Positions 24,823 to 34,217 are shown, numbered from the stretch's first letter. The stretch: 60,322 nucleotides of DNA from an uncultured Collinsella sp. (GCA_958413765.1 CATYVH010000010.1:1-60322), one strand, 5' to 3'. Program-made: numbers and translations. The notes: generated by a model from the letters alone, not told the origin.

Positions 24823-25083
24823 ATGACTGATTCGCGTAACTCGCGTAAGGTCCGTACGGGTGTCGTTACCTCCGTCTCCGGTGCCAAGACCATTGTTGTC
24901 ACCATCACCGAGCGCAAGCGTCACCCCAAGTACGGCAAGATGATGACCAGCTCCAAGAAGCTGCACGCTCACGACGAGGAGTGCACGGCTGGCGTGGGCG
25001 ACACCGTCCGCGTTATGGAGACCCGTCCTATGTCCAAGATGAAGCGTTGGCGCCTCATCGAGGTCGTCGAGCGCGCTAAATAA
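24823..25083 (+). CDS. rpsQ: 30S ribosomal protein S17
   Basis: The 86-aa OB-fold protein contains GVVTSVSGAKTIVVTI and the ETRPMSKMKRWRL segment. AAGGAGAG precedes the ATG. It is followed by a 118-bp gap before rplN, longer than the other gaps in the run. Confidence 0.96.
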   Translation: MTDSRNSRKVRTGVVTSVSGAKTIVVTITERKRHPKYGKMMTSSKKLHAHDEECTAGVGDTVRVMETRPMSKMKRWRLIEVVERAK

Positions 25084-25201
25084 GCAGTCGCTCTTACGAC
25101 TTGTACGTTTCCGAAGATGTGCGTATGCCTGGCTTGCATACCACGGGCCGTATAAAGGCTGCGCACCTCTCTTCGGTTCTTAGTTCGGAGGAACATCTAC
25201 C
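25084..25201 (+). promoter_or_regulatory. Possible internal promoter region before rplN
   Basis: This 118-bp gap holds an inverted repeat GTATGC-N7-GCATAC (about 25123-25141) and, next to it, CCGTATAAAGG with a TATAAA -10-like box. It resembles the other ribosomal promoters of the window in having a GTATnC palindrome and a GC-rich stretch. Confidence 0.35.
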
Positions 25202-25570
25202 ATGATTCAGATGCAAACCATGCTGAACGTCGCCGACAACTCCGGCGCTCGCAAGATTCGCTGCATCAAGGTGCTTGGCGGTTCCAAGCGTCGTTATGCA
25301 GGCATCGGCGATGTGTTCATCGGTGCTGTCCAGGAGGCTACCCCTGGCGCCAACGTCAAGAAGAAGGACGTTGTCCGTTGCGTCGTCGTTCGCACCGTTA
25401 AGGAGATCCGCCGCAAGGATGGCTCCTACATTCGCTTTGATGAGAACGCCTGCGTTGTCATCAACAACGATGGTTCGCCCGTCGGCACCCGTATCTTCGG
25501 GCCCGTCGCTCGCGAGCTTCGTGACAAGAAGTACATGAAGATCGTCTCGCTCGCTCCCGAGACCCTGTAG
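25202..25570 (+). CDS. rplN: 50S ribosomal protein L14
   Basis: The 122-aa protein shows MIQMQTMLNVADNSGARK and the C-terminal GPVARELRDKKYMKIVSLAP. L14 contacts the small subunit across the interface. GGAGGAACATCTACC leads to the ATG. Confidence 0.97.
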   Translation: MIQMQTMLNVADNSGARKIRCIKVLGGSKRRYAGIGDVFIGAVQEATPGANVKKKDVVRCVVVRTVKEIRRKDGSYIRFDENACVVINNDGSPVGTRIFGPVARELRDKKYMKIVSLAPETL

Positions 25571-25583
25571 TTAGGGGAGATAT

Positions 25584-25889
25584 ATGTATATCAAGAAGGG
25601 CGATAAGGTCCAGGTTCTCTCTGGTAAGGATCGCGGCAAGCAGGGCGTTGTCCTGCGTGCTCTCCCCGCCGAGAACAAGGTCGTTGTCGAGGGCGTTTCG
25701 GTCGTCAAGAAGGCCGTCAAGCCCAACGCTGCCAACCAGCAGGGCGGCATCGTTTCGCAGGAGGCTCCCATCGACGCCTCCAACGTCAATCTCGTCTGCC
25801 CCGAGTGCGGTAAGGTTACCCGCGTCGGTCACGAGAAGGACGGCAAGAACAAGCTGCGCGTCTGCAAGAAGTGCGGCCACAAGTTCTAA
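25584..25889 (+). CDS. rplX: 50S ribosomal protein L24
   Basis: The 101-aa protein has the KOW motif KKGDKVQVLSGKDRGKQG and a C-terminal CPECGKVTRV...CKKCGHKF zinc ribbon with four Cys. GGGGAG precedes the ATG. It ends the ribosomal run: rplE, rpsN, rpsH and the rest of the spc operon do not follow, and a terminator is found instead. Confidence 0.96.
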   Translation: MYIKKGDKVQVLSGKDRGKQGVVLRALPAENKVVVEGVSVVKKAVKPNAANQQGGIVSQEAPIDASNVNLVCPECGKVTRVGHEKDGKNKLRVCKKCGHKF

Positions 25890-25916
25890 CCTGCCCGCAA
25901 CATCAAGTTGCTAGCA

Positions 25917-25949
25917 AAGGCCCGGATGCCACGGCACCCGGGCCTTTTT
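25917..25949 (+). terminator. Terminator after rplX
   Basis: AAGGCCCGG (25917-25925) pairs with CCGGGCCTT (25938-25946), with a TGCC/GGCA inner stem and a T run. It is a full-strength terminator at a place where most genomes continue into rplE. Confidence 0.92.
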
Positions 25950-26656
25950 CTATCCCCACTCGATGGCTTCGGTTCTGCCGTCCTGTCATTCCGGTTGCAT
26001 CCAGTTTTCGGTGCCGTCTCGAATCGAGTGCCGCCAGGTGACACCCTGTCGCGTTTCGTCGGCTTCGGGGACAAAAGTCGGGACAACTCCAAAAACTATT
26101 TTCGAACTCAGGGCTTTGAGTTTTTGTTTTTGTCCCAAAGGGCGCGGCGGGATGCCTTTGGAGGCTCGATAGCGCCGAAAACGCCCGTTTTGAAACTTAA
26201 ATGCCTTTTCGCGTGCAAGCCGCCAGCTGCAATAGGAAGTGAATCAACGCAGGTGGCTTTCAAGCAGTTTGCAAAACTGCAGGTCGCAGGTCTTCATTGC
26301 CAGTAGGAGAAATGAGTAGTCTCAGGTGGCTTGCCCATGAGTTGACGAACGGGATTTGAGATTACGCTGACGTCCGGAAACGCTTCGAGCACGGCGTTAC
26401 GTTTTTGGGGTTTGGGCGTAGCCCCTGCACCCGCGAGCGCGGGCCTTAAGCCCGCCGAGAGGGTGACGCGTCGAAAACGAAGGGGAAAGAGAGAAGGGGC
26501 CGTCCCTATCATTCAGGTTGCGACCGAAGAAGACAAGGAGACCCCCTGAGCCTGAATGATGCCCCACATACCGCGTCCGACCGAGCTCAAGCCGAGCTTT
26601 TCCTGACGTCCGCCTTCGCGAAGATGATGGCTGGATTGGCTATGGATTGGCAACAC
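25950..26656. other. Gene-poor stretch between rplX and the IS3 remnant
   Basis: I find no supported gene in these ~700 bases. Two loose inverted repeats stand out: GGGACAACTCCAAAAACT near 26081 against AGTTTTTGTTTTTGTCCC-like sequence near 26130, and ATCATTCAGG (26508-26517) with CCTGAATGAT (26551-26560). A 72-codon open frame on the minus strand (26294-26512) has no recognisable domain. The base composition is less biased than in the flanking operons, as expected for decayed insertion material. Confidence 0.5.
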
Positions 26657-27156
26657 TTATTTGGACGATTCCGGGAGGGACGGCCCCGCCTCCCTGAACT
26701 CGACCGGCGACATGTAGCCCAGCGTCGAGTGGATCCTGAAGTTGTTGTACCAGTGCACGTAATCCAAGAGCTTGGCTCGGAGCTCGCGCGTCCCTCCTCG
26801 GTCCTTCGGAGTGGCCGACGATCTCCCCGTTGCAGAGGTCGACGAGCAGGCAGACGTAGTTCCACGATGCCCCGACGCGCACGCAGGCCAAGTCGCTGCA
26901 TATATGAGTGCACGGCGCCCTGCCGCCGAAGCCGCGCGCGACGACGTTCGACACGTCGGCCTCGTTGACCGCCCCGGGGTGCACCTTGAACCTCTTCCTG
27001 CCGTATGCGCCGGCCAGGCCGTTCTTCCTCATGATGCGGCAGACGCGGCGCCGGCTGACGGTAACGCCCGACCTCCCGGGCGACGCCTTGATCTTGCGCG
27101 ATCCGTTCCGGCCCTTGCTGGCGGCGTGCGCCGCCGCGGCCGCCGTCGCCCCCGAC
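26657..27156 (-). pseudogene. IS3-family transposase orfB remnant, internally deleted
   Basis: The N-terminal part reads SRRRVCRIMRKNGLAGAYGR and continues through the start of the rve integrase core (HICSDLACVRVGASWNYVCL, LVDLCNGEIVGHS). The frame then breaks, and about 90 residues of the catalytic core are missing. The C-terminal end follows in another frame: DYVHWYNNFRIHSTLGYMSP, ending at a stop at 26657-26659. It cannot encode an active transposase. It abuts a truncated nucleosidase gene, suggesting that the insertion broke that gene. Confidence 0.8.
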
Positions 27157-27432
27157 ATTAAGGTCCTCAAGGGCCGCGTCGTCTCCGGCGACCAGTTCGT
27201 CTCGCCCGCGGAACAGAAGGAGCGAATCCTCGCGACCTTCGGCGACCTGTGCTGCGAGATGGAGGGCTGCACCATCGCGCAGGCCGCTTATCTCAACGGC
27301 GTGCCCCTCGTCGTCGTGCGCGCCATCAGCGACAAGCCCTGCGCCGAGGGCCGGGTCGTCGACTACAACACCTTCGAGAAGAAGGCCGCCTGCGACTGCG
27401 CCCGCATCGCCGCGCGCATGGTTAAGCTTTAG
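27157..27432 (+). pseudogene. mtnN: MTA/SAH nucleosidase, C-terminal fragment
   Basis: Read in frame to the TAG at 27430-27432, the fragment gives VVSGDQFVSPAEQ, then CEMEGCTIAQAAYLNGVP and VVVRAISDKPC. These are the substrate-binding MEG segment and the catalytic Asp region of 5'-methylthioadenosine/S-adenosylhomocysteine nucleosidase. Only the last ~92 residues of about 230 remain, and the upstream side is IS3 sequence. It is therefore a gene fossil, unless translation of the fragment happens to start within the IS. Confidence 0.75.
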
Positions 27433-27487
27433 GCCCTGCGCGCCGGGGCCCTTCTTTATGTTGGGACCCCGGCGCGCCGGGCCCTTT
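27432..27487 (+). terminator. Long GC-rich hairpin after the mtnN fragment
   Basis: GGCCCTGCGCGCCGGGG pairs with CCCCGGCGCGCCGGGCC across a 14-nt loop, then CCTTTCC. It was probably the terminator of the intact nucleosidase gene. Confidence 0.7.
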
Positions 27488-27658
27488 CCAAAGCGAAGTG
27501 TCGAGCCGAAGTGTTGAGCGTCGGCCCTGAATGTTCAATGGCCGTTGTTTTCTGCCCCTCAAGTGGTGGACTTTTCCTCGGAGCTGTTGATTCCCCCACG
27601 CGCCCCCTTCCGTTCTCTGTTCTCCCCTTATACTCCTTGTACGAGGAGGTAAGAAGTC

Positions 27659-30400
27659 ATGGACAAGACCACACAGGACAGCTTGGCAAAGAAACCCGTC
27701 GACATGAGGGACAGGATTCTCGAGCATCTCGAGGCCCTCACCTCTGCCGTCTCGCTCGACGACCTTGCCCGTCTGTCCACCTCCGACATCGCCGAGACGC
27801 TCATCATCTCCAGGAGCCTGGCGAGCCAGTACCTCAACGACCTTGTTCGCGCCGGCCTTGTGGTTAAGGTGGCGGGCAGGCCTGTCCGTTATTTTCATCG
27901 CCGCGCGTTCCAGAAGCGTTTTCAGGTAAAGCTCTCTGCAAGCGAGTACGCCTCGCTCGCCGACCTCATCCAGGCGACGGGAATCGCCGATCACCGCGAC
28001 TTCGCGCGTGCCGTGGGCTTCGACCTGAGCCTCAGCTCCGTTGTCGAGCAGTGCAAGGCTGCGGTTCAGTACCCTCCGTTTGGCCTACCCATCCTCTTGA
28101 GCGGCGGCGTGGGTGTCGGTAAGTCTTTCCTTTCTCGCCTTGTGTACGAGTACGGCAAGAACCAGGGCTTGCTGTCCCGCGACTCCTCCTATGTGCGCAT
28201 CGACTGCGCCGGGGTCCCGGACGCCGCCTCGTTCAACGGGCTTCTTGACGAGTCAATCGCGAAATCGCGCGGGGGTGTGGTTTTTGTCAACGGCATCGAG
28301 GCACTCTCTCCCTCTGCGATGGAGCACTGCCTTGCGACGGCCCTCGGGCTCGATGCCTCCCAGGATGCGCCGCGCGCTCGCCTCGTTCTTTCGACGACGC
28401 TTTCCGCCGATGACCTGAAGGTTTCCTCGGCCTACAGCAAAATGCCCATCTGTGCCCGTGTCCCCTCACTCAAGGAGCGGACCCCCGAGGAGCGCGAGGA
28501 TCTCATCTTGAGCTTCCTGCGCAGCGAGGGGTGCCGAATCGGTTCTGATGTGAAGATCAGCCGCGGCGCATACCGTTGCCTCGTGAACGCGGACTTTTCC
28601 GATAACATCGCCGGCTTGCGCGCCTGCGTGACGAACTGCTGTGCCAAAGCGTTCCTCAATCGCGAGGGCGACTACGTCGTCGTTCGCCCGTATCTTCTTC
28701 CCAGCGGGCTCCTCTCCTCCGCGCAGATCGATCAACAGCCCGACGATGGCGTTCTGATCGACGCGTCTCTGGATGCCGCCGAGAGCACAGGGCCGGTCGA
28801 GCAGGCGCTCGATGCCCTGTGCTCCCTCGATGAGCGATTCTGCGCCGGAGAGCTCTCTGTCTCCGAGCTTGTCTCGCAAGCTGTCTCCGCTGTGCGCGGC
28901 GTTGAGGATCACTTGATCTTCGACCACGGCGTCGCCTCCTCGAGGTCGCGCGCCTTCGAGCGCGTCGTGGGCGCGGTCCTTGCCGACGCAGGCTCTTCTT
29001 ATGGCATCGAGCTTTCGAGGAAGGTCGCTTTTCTACTGGCCCAGGAGATTTGCCTGCAGTTGTGGCCGGGTATCGGCCTGGCTAAGCGAAAGTCTGCCTG
29101 TGCGGAGCAAATCTCCCATCTCCTCGGTGCCGTGACCTCCGAATTGCCGTTTGCCTCGAGTGTCTCCGATCAGGTCGCCGCAGACGTGGAAGGGGCGCTG
29201 GGAATCTCGCTCGATCACTTCACGAAGACGCTTCTGACGCTGTGCGTCGCATCGGAGTCTCGCGATGCGAAGGCCCTTCGGACGCTCTGCGTCATCTTGT
29301 CCCACGGCTACTCAACGGCGACGAGCATCGCCGACGCGGCGAACCGTATGCTCGGCATGCATGTGTACGAGGCTGTTGACATGCCCTACGACCAGCAGCT
29401 GAAGGACATCGTCGGTCCGCTCCAGCGCCTCGTCGACCGCCATTCCTACTGCACCGGGGTCGTGTTCCTCGTCGACATGGGCTCCTTGGAGGAGGCCTAT
29501 AAGGCCCTCGAGAACGTTACCGACTCCACTATCGGCGTGGTGAACAACGTCTCTACCGGTCTTGCGCTCGAGATCGGGGTCGGGCTGCTCGGCGGCAAGT
29601 CCATCGCCGAGGTTCTTGGCGATGCGACCGCCGCGTGCGTGACGCACTGCAAGGTGATCGAGCGCGTCAACCGTGAGGACGCCATCGTCTTCTGCTCCGA
29701 GTCCGGGGTCGACGCCGCGGAGAGGATACGCCAGCTCGTCTCGCAGAGCCTCCCGCGCACCATAGGCGCGCGCCTGCTCACGAGGCCCTTCAAGCAGCTC
29801 GTCGCGAACGGGTCGAACGACGCCGTTTTCTCCGAGCACCGCGTCTGCGCCGTCATCGGCACGGGAGACCCCGGGGTCGCCTCCGTCCCCTTCGTCGCCC
29901 TCGAGGACATCATGTCGACGGCGTCCGCCTCTAAGGTTGATGCCGTGTTCGGCAGGTGGCTTGACGCTTCTGAGCTCTCTTCTTTCCACGAGAAGCTGCT
30001 CTCGAACATGACGCTGCAGAACGTCATCCGCTCCATCACCATCCTCGACCCGGAGCGGCTATTCCATGAGATCGAGAGCGCCGTGCACGAGCTTCAGCGC
30101 AGGACAGGCGAGAAGATCGGCAGCAACGCCATCATTGGGCTCTACGTTCACCTCTGCTGTCTCGTCGAGCGCCTTGTTACCAGAAACCCCATTGAGACCT
30201 ACGTTGGCCAGGACCGCTTCGAGGAGGAACGCGCCGATTTCATCGAGTCCTTCAGGCAGAGCTTCTCGAGCATCTCGACGCGCTATCGCGTAGAGGTTCC
30301 CGTAAGCGAGATCGCATATGTCTTCGACTACATAAGCGTGAGCGCCGCCCCGGCGCGAGAAGAGCGCCTCGGCTCCTCGGACCTCCTGCTCGACGAGTGA
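27659..30400 (+). CDS. LevR/ManR-like PTS-controlled regulator with degenerate AAA+ domain
   Basis: The 913-aa protein has the LevR order: HTH (about 30-80), AAA+ (about 120-350), PRD1 (about 375-490), EIIA-man (about 535-670, His549 in VILSHG), an EIIB-like part, and PRD2 (about 800-900, VHLCCLVERL). Walker A is intact (GGVGVGKS, 149-156). The sigma-54-contacting GAFTGA loop is absent, and Walker B is FVNGIE where LevR has FLDEVH. The protein therefore probably does not drive sigma-54 polymerase, and I see no -24/-12 promoter ahead of the PTS genes. It most likely senses PTS phosphorylation and regulates the next six genes by another mechanism. AGGAGG precedes the ATG. Confidence 0.85.
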   Translation: MDKTTQDSLAKKPVDMRDRILEHLEALTSAVSLDDLARLSTSDIAETLIISRSLASQYLNDLVRAGLVVKVAGRPVRYFHRRAFQKRFQVKLSASEYASLADLIQATGIADHRDFARAVGFDLSLSSVVEQCKAAVQYPPFGLPILLSGGVGVGKSFLSRLVYEYGKNQGLLSRDSSYVRIDCAGVPDAASFNGLLDESIAKSRGGVVFVNGIEALSPSAMEHCLATALGLDASQDAPRARLVLSTTLSADDLKVSSAYSKMPICARVPSLKERTPEEREDLILSFLRSEGCRIGSDVKISRGAYRCLVNADFSDNIAGLRACVTNCCAKAFLNREGDYVVVRPYLLPSGLLSSAQIDQQPDDGVLIDASLDAAESTGPVEQALDALCSLDERFCAGELSVSELVSQAVSAVRGVEDHLIFDHGVASSRSRAFERVVGAVLADAGSSYGIELSRKVAFLLAQEICLQLWPGIGLAKRKSACAEQISHLLGAVTSELPFASSVSDQVAADVEGALGISLDHFTKTLLTLCVASESRDAKALRTLCVILSHGYSTATSIADAANRMLGMHVYEAVDMPYDQQLKDIVGPLQRLVDRHSYCTGVVFLVDMGSLEEAYKALENVTDSTIGVVNNVSTGLALEIGVGLLGGKSIAEVLGDATAACVTHCKVIERVNREDAIVFCSESGVDAAERIRQLVSQSLPRTIGARLLTRPFKQLVANGSNDAVFSEHRVCAVIGTGDPGVASVPFVALEDIMSTASASKVDAVFGRWLDASELSSFHEKLLSNMTLQNVIRSITILDPERLFHEIESAVHELQRRTGEKIGSNAIIGLYVHLCCLVERLVTRNPIETYVGQDRFEEERADFIESFRQSFSSISTRYRVEVPVSEIAYVFDYISVSAAPAREERLGSSDLLLDE

Positions 30401-30523
30401 CCTTCCCCGCGCCGCCGCAAGCTGACCGCGCGTCCTCAATAATCCGATAACCCCTTGCCCGGCGCGAATCCGGATAGCGCCGAGGCAGTACCGAACGCAA
30501 AACTTCATTTGATAGGAGCAAAC

Positions 30524-30997
30524 ATGAGTGTTGTTATGGCACGAATCGACAATCGCCTGCTTCACGGCATCATCGTGACGCAGTGGGCCCCGGTGTCGGG
30601 CGCGACCCGAGTCATGGTCATCGACGACAAGGTCGCCGGCGACGAGGTCCTGAAGTCCACCATGAGGATGGCGCGCCCCGCGGGCATGGCCGTTTCGATC
30701 ATCTCCGAGCAGACCGCGCTCAAGAACTTCGCCGCGGGCAAGTACGACCGCGAGAAGGTCTTCGTCATCGCCAAGGAGCCCGAGACGATGCTTCGCCTGG
30801 TCGAGTCGGGCGTCGAGCTCCCGTCGCTGGTCGTCGGCGGCTCGCTCGTCAAGGAGGACGGCATCCAGCTCACCCAGCGCGCCTACGCCTCCGCCGAGAA
30901 CGTCCAGAGCTACAAGGCGCTCATCGCCCGTGGCGTCAAGGTGACGGCCCAGTTCGTGCCCGCCGACAAGCCCGTCTCCGTCGCAGACCTCATCTAA
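30524..30997 (+). CDS. PTS system mannose/fructose/sorbose-family EIIB
   Basis: The 157-aa cytoplasmic protein has the phosphohistidine in RIDNRLLHGIIVTQW and the ERVFVIAKEP-like core. It takes phosphate from EIIA and passes it to the incoming sugar at EIIC-EIID. ATG at 30524 follows ATAGGAG. It is the first of four PTS genes with gaps of 2-26 bases. Confidence 0.94.
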   Translation: MSVVMARIDNRLLHGIIVTQWAPVSGATRVMVIDDKVAGDEVLKSTMRMARPAGMAVSIISEQTALKNFAAGKYDREKVFVIAKEPETMLRLVESGVELPSLVVGGSLVKEDGIQLTQRAYASAENVQSYKALIARGVKVTAQFVPADKPVSVADLI

Positions 30998-31006
30998 GGG
31001 GGAAAT

Positions 31007-31792
31007 ATGGTCAACTTCACTATCCTGCAGGTCGTCCTTTTGACCCTACTGGCCTTCATCAAGCACGTGGACTACTACGGCATCCCGATGATCTTCGTCA
31101 ATTACGCCGTTTTCTGGGGCCTCATCACCGGAGTCGTCATGGGCGACTGGAAGACCGGCCTTGTCATCGGCGGCACCATTCAGCTCATGCAGCTCGGCGT
31201 CGCGGGCTTCGGCGGCTCCTCCATTCCCGACTACGGCACGATGGCCATCATCGCCACCGCCTACGGCGTGACCCTGGGCTCCGACACGGGCCTCGCCATC
31301 GGCCTGCCGGTCGGCATGCTCGGCATCCAGCTCGACGTCGTCGCCAAGATCCTCAACGGCTTTGTCGTCGAGAAGTCCCAGAAGTTCTGCAACGAGGGTA
31401 AGTTCAATCAGATGAACGCCATCCTGTGGGTCTGCCCCGCGCTCTTCGGCCTGTGCGCCGCCCTGCCCGTCTTTGTCTCCGTGACGCTCGGCCAGCCCGC
31501 CGTCAACTGGCTCCTCGAGGTCATGCCCCAGTGGTTCCTCTCCGGCCTCACCCTCGCCGGCAAGATGCTCCCGGCCGTCGGTATCGCCATGCTGCTCCGC
31601 TACATGCCAACCGCCAAGTACTTCCAGTACCTGCTCGCCGGCTTCTTCCTCTCGGCCTTCCTGAACGTGCCCATCATCGGCGCCGCCATCGTCGGCGTTG
31701 CCCTCGCGATTGCGTTCTACCAGCGTGCCGAGAGGGACACCGAGCTCGCCGCCCACGCTTCCGCAGACGCCTTCATCGGAGAGGATGAGTAA
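31007..31792 (+). CDS. PTS system mannose-family EIIC
   Basis: The 261-aa membrane protein has about seven hydrophobic helices and GGTIQLMQLGVAGFGGSSIP, a motif of EIIC proteins in the mannose superfamily. It forms the sugar channel with EIID. GGGGGAA lies before the ATG. Confidence 0.94.
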   Translation: MVNFTILQVVLLTLLAFIKHVDYYGIPMIFVNYAVFWGLITGVVMGDWKTGLVIGGTIQLMQLGVAGFGGSSIPDYGTMAIIATAYGVTLGSDTGLAIGLPVGMLGIQLDVVAKILNGFVVEKSQKFCNEGKFNQMNAILWVCPALFGLCAALPVFVSVTLGQPAVNWLLEVMPQWFLSGLTLAGKMLPAVGIAMLLRYMPTAKYFQYLLAGFFLSAFLNVPIIGAAIVGVALAIAFYQRAERDTELAAHASADAFIGEDE

Positions 31793-31794
31793 CC

Positions 31795-32628
31795 ATGGAA
31801 AACGAGAACATCACCGCCGTCGCCGAGGGCAAGCCCTCCGGCTACAAGGTCACCAAGAAGGACCTGCGCAACGCGAACTGGCGCTGGCTCATGAGCGTGT
31901 GCACCTTCAACTACCAGACCCAGCAGGGCGCCTCAGTCGCCTACGCCCTCTCGCCGGTCCTGAGGAAGATCTACACGAACGACGAGGACTATAAGCAAGC
32001 GCTCAACAACCACTTCCGCTACTACAACACCCAGCCTTGGCTCGCCGCCATCATCCTTGGCGCCTGCGTGGCCATGGAGGAGCGCGACGGCCTAGCGGCG
32101 GCGGACGCCGTCCAAGACCTGAAGATCGGCACCATGGGACCGCTCGCCGGCGTCGGCGACTCCCTGCTCATGACCATGATCCCGACCATCATGGGCTCCA
32201 TCGCCGCCTACATGGCCATCGAGGGCAACCCCGTGGGAGCCGGCATCTGGTTCGCGCTCATCCTGGCCATCTTCTGGGTCCGCATGCACGCCCTCGAGTT
32301 CGGCTACAAGCAGGGCGTGAAGCTCGTCACCGACTTCAGCGAGAAGCTTCCCAACCTCACTGCCGCCGCCTCCGTGCTCGGCCTCACCGTGGTCGGCTGC
32401 CTCATCGCCTCGGTCATCGGCGTCACCTGCCCGATTAGCTTCAGCTTCGGCGACGTCGCGATGGAGATTCAGCCGCTGCTCGACAAGATCCTGCCTGCCA
32501 TGATCCCCGCCGCCATCACGGGAAGCGCGTATTACCTTCTTACCAAGAAGAACGCGAGCATGACGGCCCTCATCCTCGTGGTGATCGTCCTCGCGATGGT
32601 CGCCTCCGCCGCCGGCATCCTCGCCTAG
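31795..32628 (+). CDS. PTS system mannose-family EIID
   Basis: The 277-aa protein begins with a cytoplasmic segment (KKDLRNANWRWLMSVCTFNY) and has GTMGPLAGVGDSLLM, the hallmark of EIID. Membrane helices fill the C-terminal half. Its start lies 2 bases after the EIIC stop. Confidence 0.95.
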   Translation: MENENITAVAEGKPSGYKVTKKDLRNANWRWLMSVCTFNYQTQQGASVAYALSPVLRKIYTNDEDYKQALNNHFRYYNTQPWLAAIILGACVAMEERDGLAAADAVQDLKIGTMGPLAGVGDSLLMTMIPTIMGSIAAYMAIEGNPVGAGIWFALILAIFWVRMHALEFGYKQGVKLVTDFSEKLPNLTAAASVLGLTVVGCLIASVIGVTCPISFSFGDVAMEIQPLLDKILPAMIPAAITGSAYYLLTKKNASMTALILVVIVLAMVASAAGILA

Positions 32629-32654
32629 CTTCGACCCAAGAGATTGGTGAATCA

Positions 32655-33053
32655 ATGAGAAAGATAGTTGTGGCGAGCCATTCCCTTCTCGCCCAGGGCT
32701 TCAAGGACACCCTCGAGTTCCTTACGGGTAAGGGCGACGCCGTCAACGCCGTGTGCGCCTACGTGAACGACAACGGCGAGGGGCTCGACGCGGCGGTCGA
32801 GGCGGCTCTTTCGGGCACTGACGAGGTCGTCGTCCTCACCGACGCGTACGGCGGCAGCGTGAACCAGCGCTTTTCCCGCTTCGCCTCCGACCGGATCCAC
32901 GTGATCGCGGGTGTCAACCTCCCGCTCGCCATGACGGTCGCGCTCGCGCGCCCCGACGAGAAACTCGACTTCGACGCCCTCGTCAACGAGGCGCGCCAGC
33001 AGATCATCTACGTGAACGGTGCCAGTTCCGCCGAGTGCGACGACGACGAATAG
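32655..33053 (+). CDS. PTS system mannose-family EIIA
   Basis: The 132-aa domain protein starts KIVVASHSLLAQGF, with the phosphorylated His at residue 9. It receives phosphate from HPr. It is a separate gene here, whereas some systems fuse EIIA to EIIB. GGTCGACG follows, and the GH172 gene begins 12 bases later. Confidence 0.93.
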   Translation: MRKIVVASHSLLAQGFKDTLEFLTGKGDAVNAVCAYVNDNGEGLDAAVEAALSGTDEVVVLTDAYGGSVNQRFSRFASDRIHVIAGVNLPLAMTVALARPDEKLDFDALVNEARQQIIYVNGASSAECDDDE

Positions 33054-33065
33054 AGGAGGTCGACG

Positions 33066-34190
33066 ATGAGAGAGTTCCTTAAGGACGTGTGGATGCACGG
33101 CGGTGAGGAAAGCCGCGCCATCACCCCCGAGAACATCACGGGCGAGAAGGGCCGCGCCGCCATGTCGGCCAGCCACCTCGGCGTCGGCCGCAAGGGCTCG
33201 TGCTGCGTGCCCCTTGAGTCCGGCGAGACCATCACGCTCGCGGACATCGAGGGCCCCGGCATCATCCGCCACATCTGGATGACCGTCCCCGACAAGACCG
33301 CCGCCGGCAGCTTCGTCATGCGTGACCTCGTGCTGCGCTTCTACTGGGACGACGAGGAGACCCCCTCGGTCGAGTGCCCTGTCGGCGACTTCTTCTGCAA
33401 CGGCTTCGGTGAGCGCGCCATCGTCAACTCGATGCCCATCTGCGTGAACCCGACGGGCGGCATGAACTGCTACTTCGAGATGCCCTTCAGGAAGCACGCC
33501 AAGGTCACGCTTACGAGCGAGCACCCCGGGTTCATTAAGTACATCTTCTACACGTTCAACTACGCGCTCACCGACGTGCCGGACGACGCCATGTACTTCC
33601 ACGCCCGCTTTAACCGCGAGCGCAGCACCCGCAGGGGCGTCGACTACACCGTGCTCGACGGCGTGCGCGGCAAGGGCTACTACGTCGGCACCTACATGGC
33701 CCTGTGCGCCCTGGAGCGCTATTGGTGGGGCGAGGGCGAGATGAAGTTCTTCCTCGACGGCGACGAGGAGTTCCCCACGGTCACCTCGACGGGAGCCGAG
33801 GACTACTTCGGCGGTGCCTGGGCCTTCCTCGACAGGCCGCCCCACGCGTTGCCCGAGGCGCAGTGCTTCAACACGCTGTTCGCCGGCTACCCGTACCGCT
33901 CGACGCGCGACGCCACGCGCGACCGCTTCAGCGCGGGCAAGCCGAACCCGAATCCGATGCTCGCGACTAACGACGACGCGCTGCCCAGGCACGGCCTCTA
34001 CAGGTGGCACCTTCCCGACCCGATCTCGTTCAAGGAGGACCTGCGCGTGACGTTCCAGGACCTCGGCAACGACGACATCAAGCTTTACGAGCGCGAGGAC
34101 GACATCTCCACCGTCGCCTACTGGTACCAAAGCGAGCCGCACGCCGTGCTCGCCCCGTTTGCCGCAAGGCAGGACCGCGTGCCCAGGTAG
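33066..34190 (+). CDS. GH172 (DUF2961) glycoside hydrolase
   Basis: The 374-aa protein matches DUF2961: GPGIIRHIWMT, then RFYWDDEETPSVECPVGDFF near residues 91-110, and MKFFLDGDEEFPTVTSTG with GAEDYFGG. Members studied so far cleave alpha-D-fructofuranosidic or D-arabinofuranosidic links, for example in difructose anhydrides. Two acidic positions around residues 223-225 and at 245 are spaced like the catalytic pair of the family. There is no signal peptide, so it works in the cytoplasm on the product of the adjacent PTS. The furanosidase substrate is inferred. Confidence 0.85.
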   Translation: MREFLKDVWMHGGEESRAITPENITGEKGRAAMSASHLGVGRKGSCCVPLESGETITLADIEGPGIIRHIWMTVPDKTAAGSFVMRDLVLRFYWDDEETPSVECPVGDFFCNGFGERAIVNSMPICVNPTGGMNCYFEMPFRKHAKVTLTSEHPGFIKYIFYTFNYALTDVPDDAMYFHARFNRERSTRRGVDYTVLDGVRGKGYYVGTYMALCALERYWWGEGEMKFFLDGDEEFPTVTSTGAEDYFGGAWAFLDRPPHALPEAQCFNTLFAGYPYRSTRDATRDRFSAGKPNPNPMLATNDDALPRHGLYRWHLPDPISFKEDLRVTFQDLGNDDIKLYEREDDISTVAYWYQSEPHAVLAPFAARQDRVPR

Positions 34191-34217
34191 GGTCGCCTCG
34201 AAACAAGCCAACGTTAT

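Noticed and set aside
26294..26512. A 72-codon minus-strand frame in the gap after rplX
   Set aside because: No domain, no ribosome site and a position in decayed sequence; not enough to call a gene.
30401..30523. Sigma-54 promoter before the PTS genes
   Set aside because: No GG-N10-GC pair with the -24/-12 pattern is present.
32652..34211. A 519-codon minus-strand frame across EIIA and the GH172 gene
   Set aside because: Antisense shadow; the plus-strand genes are complete and well spaced.
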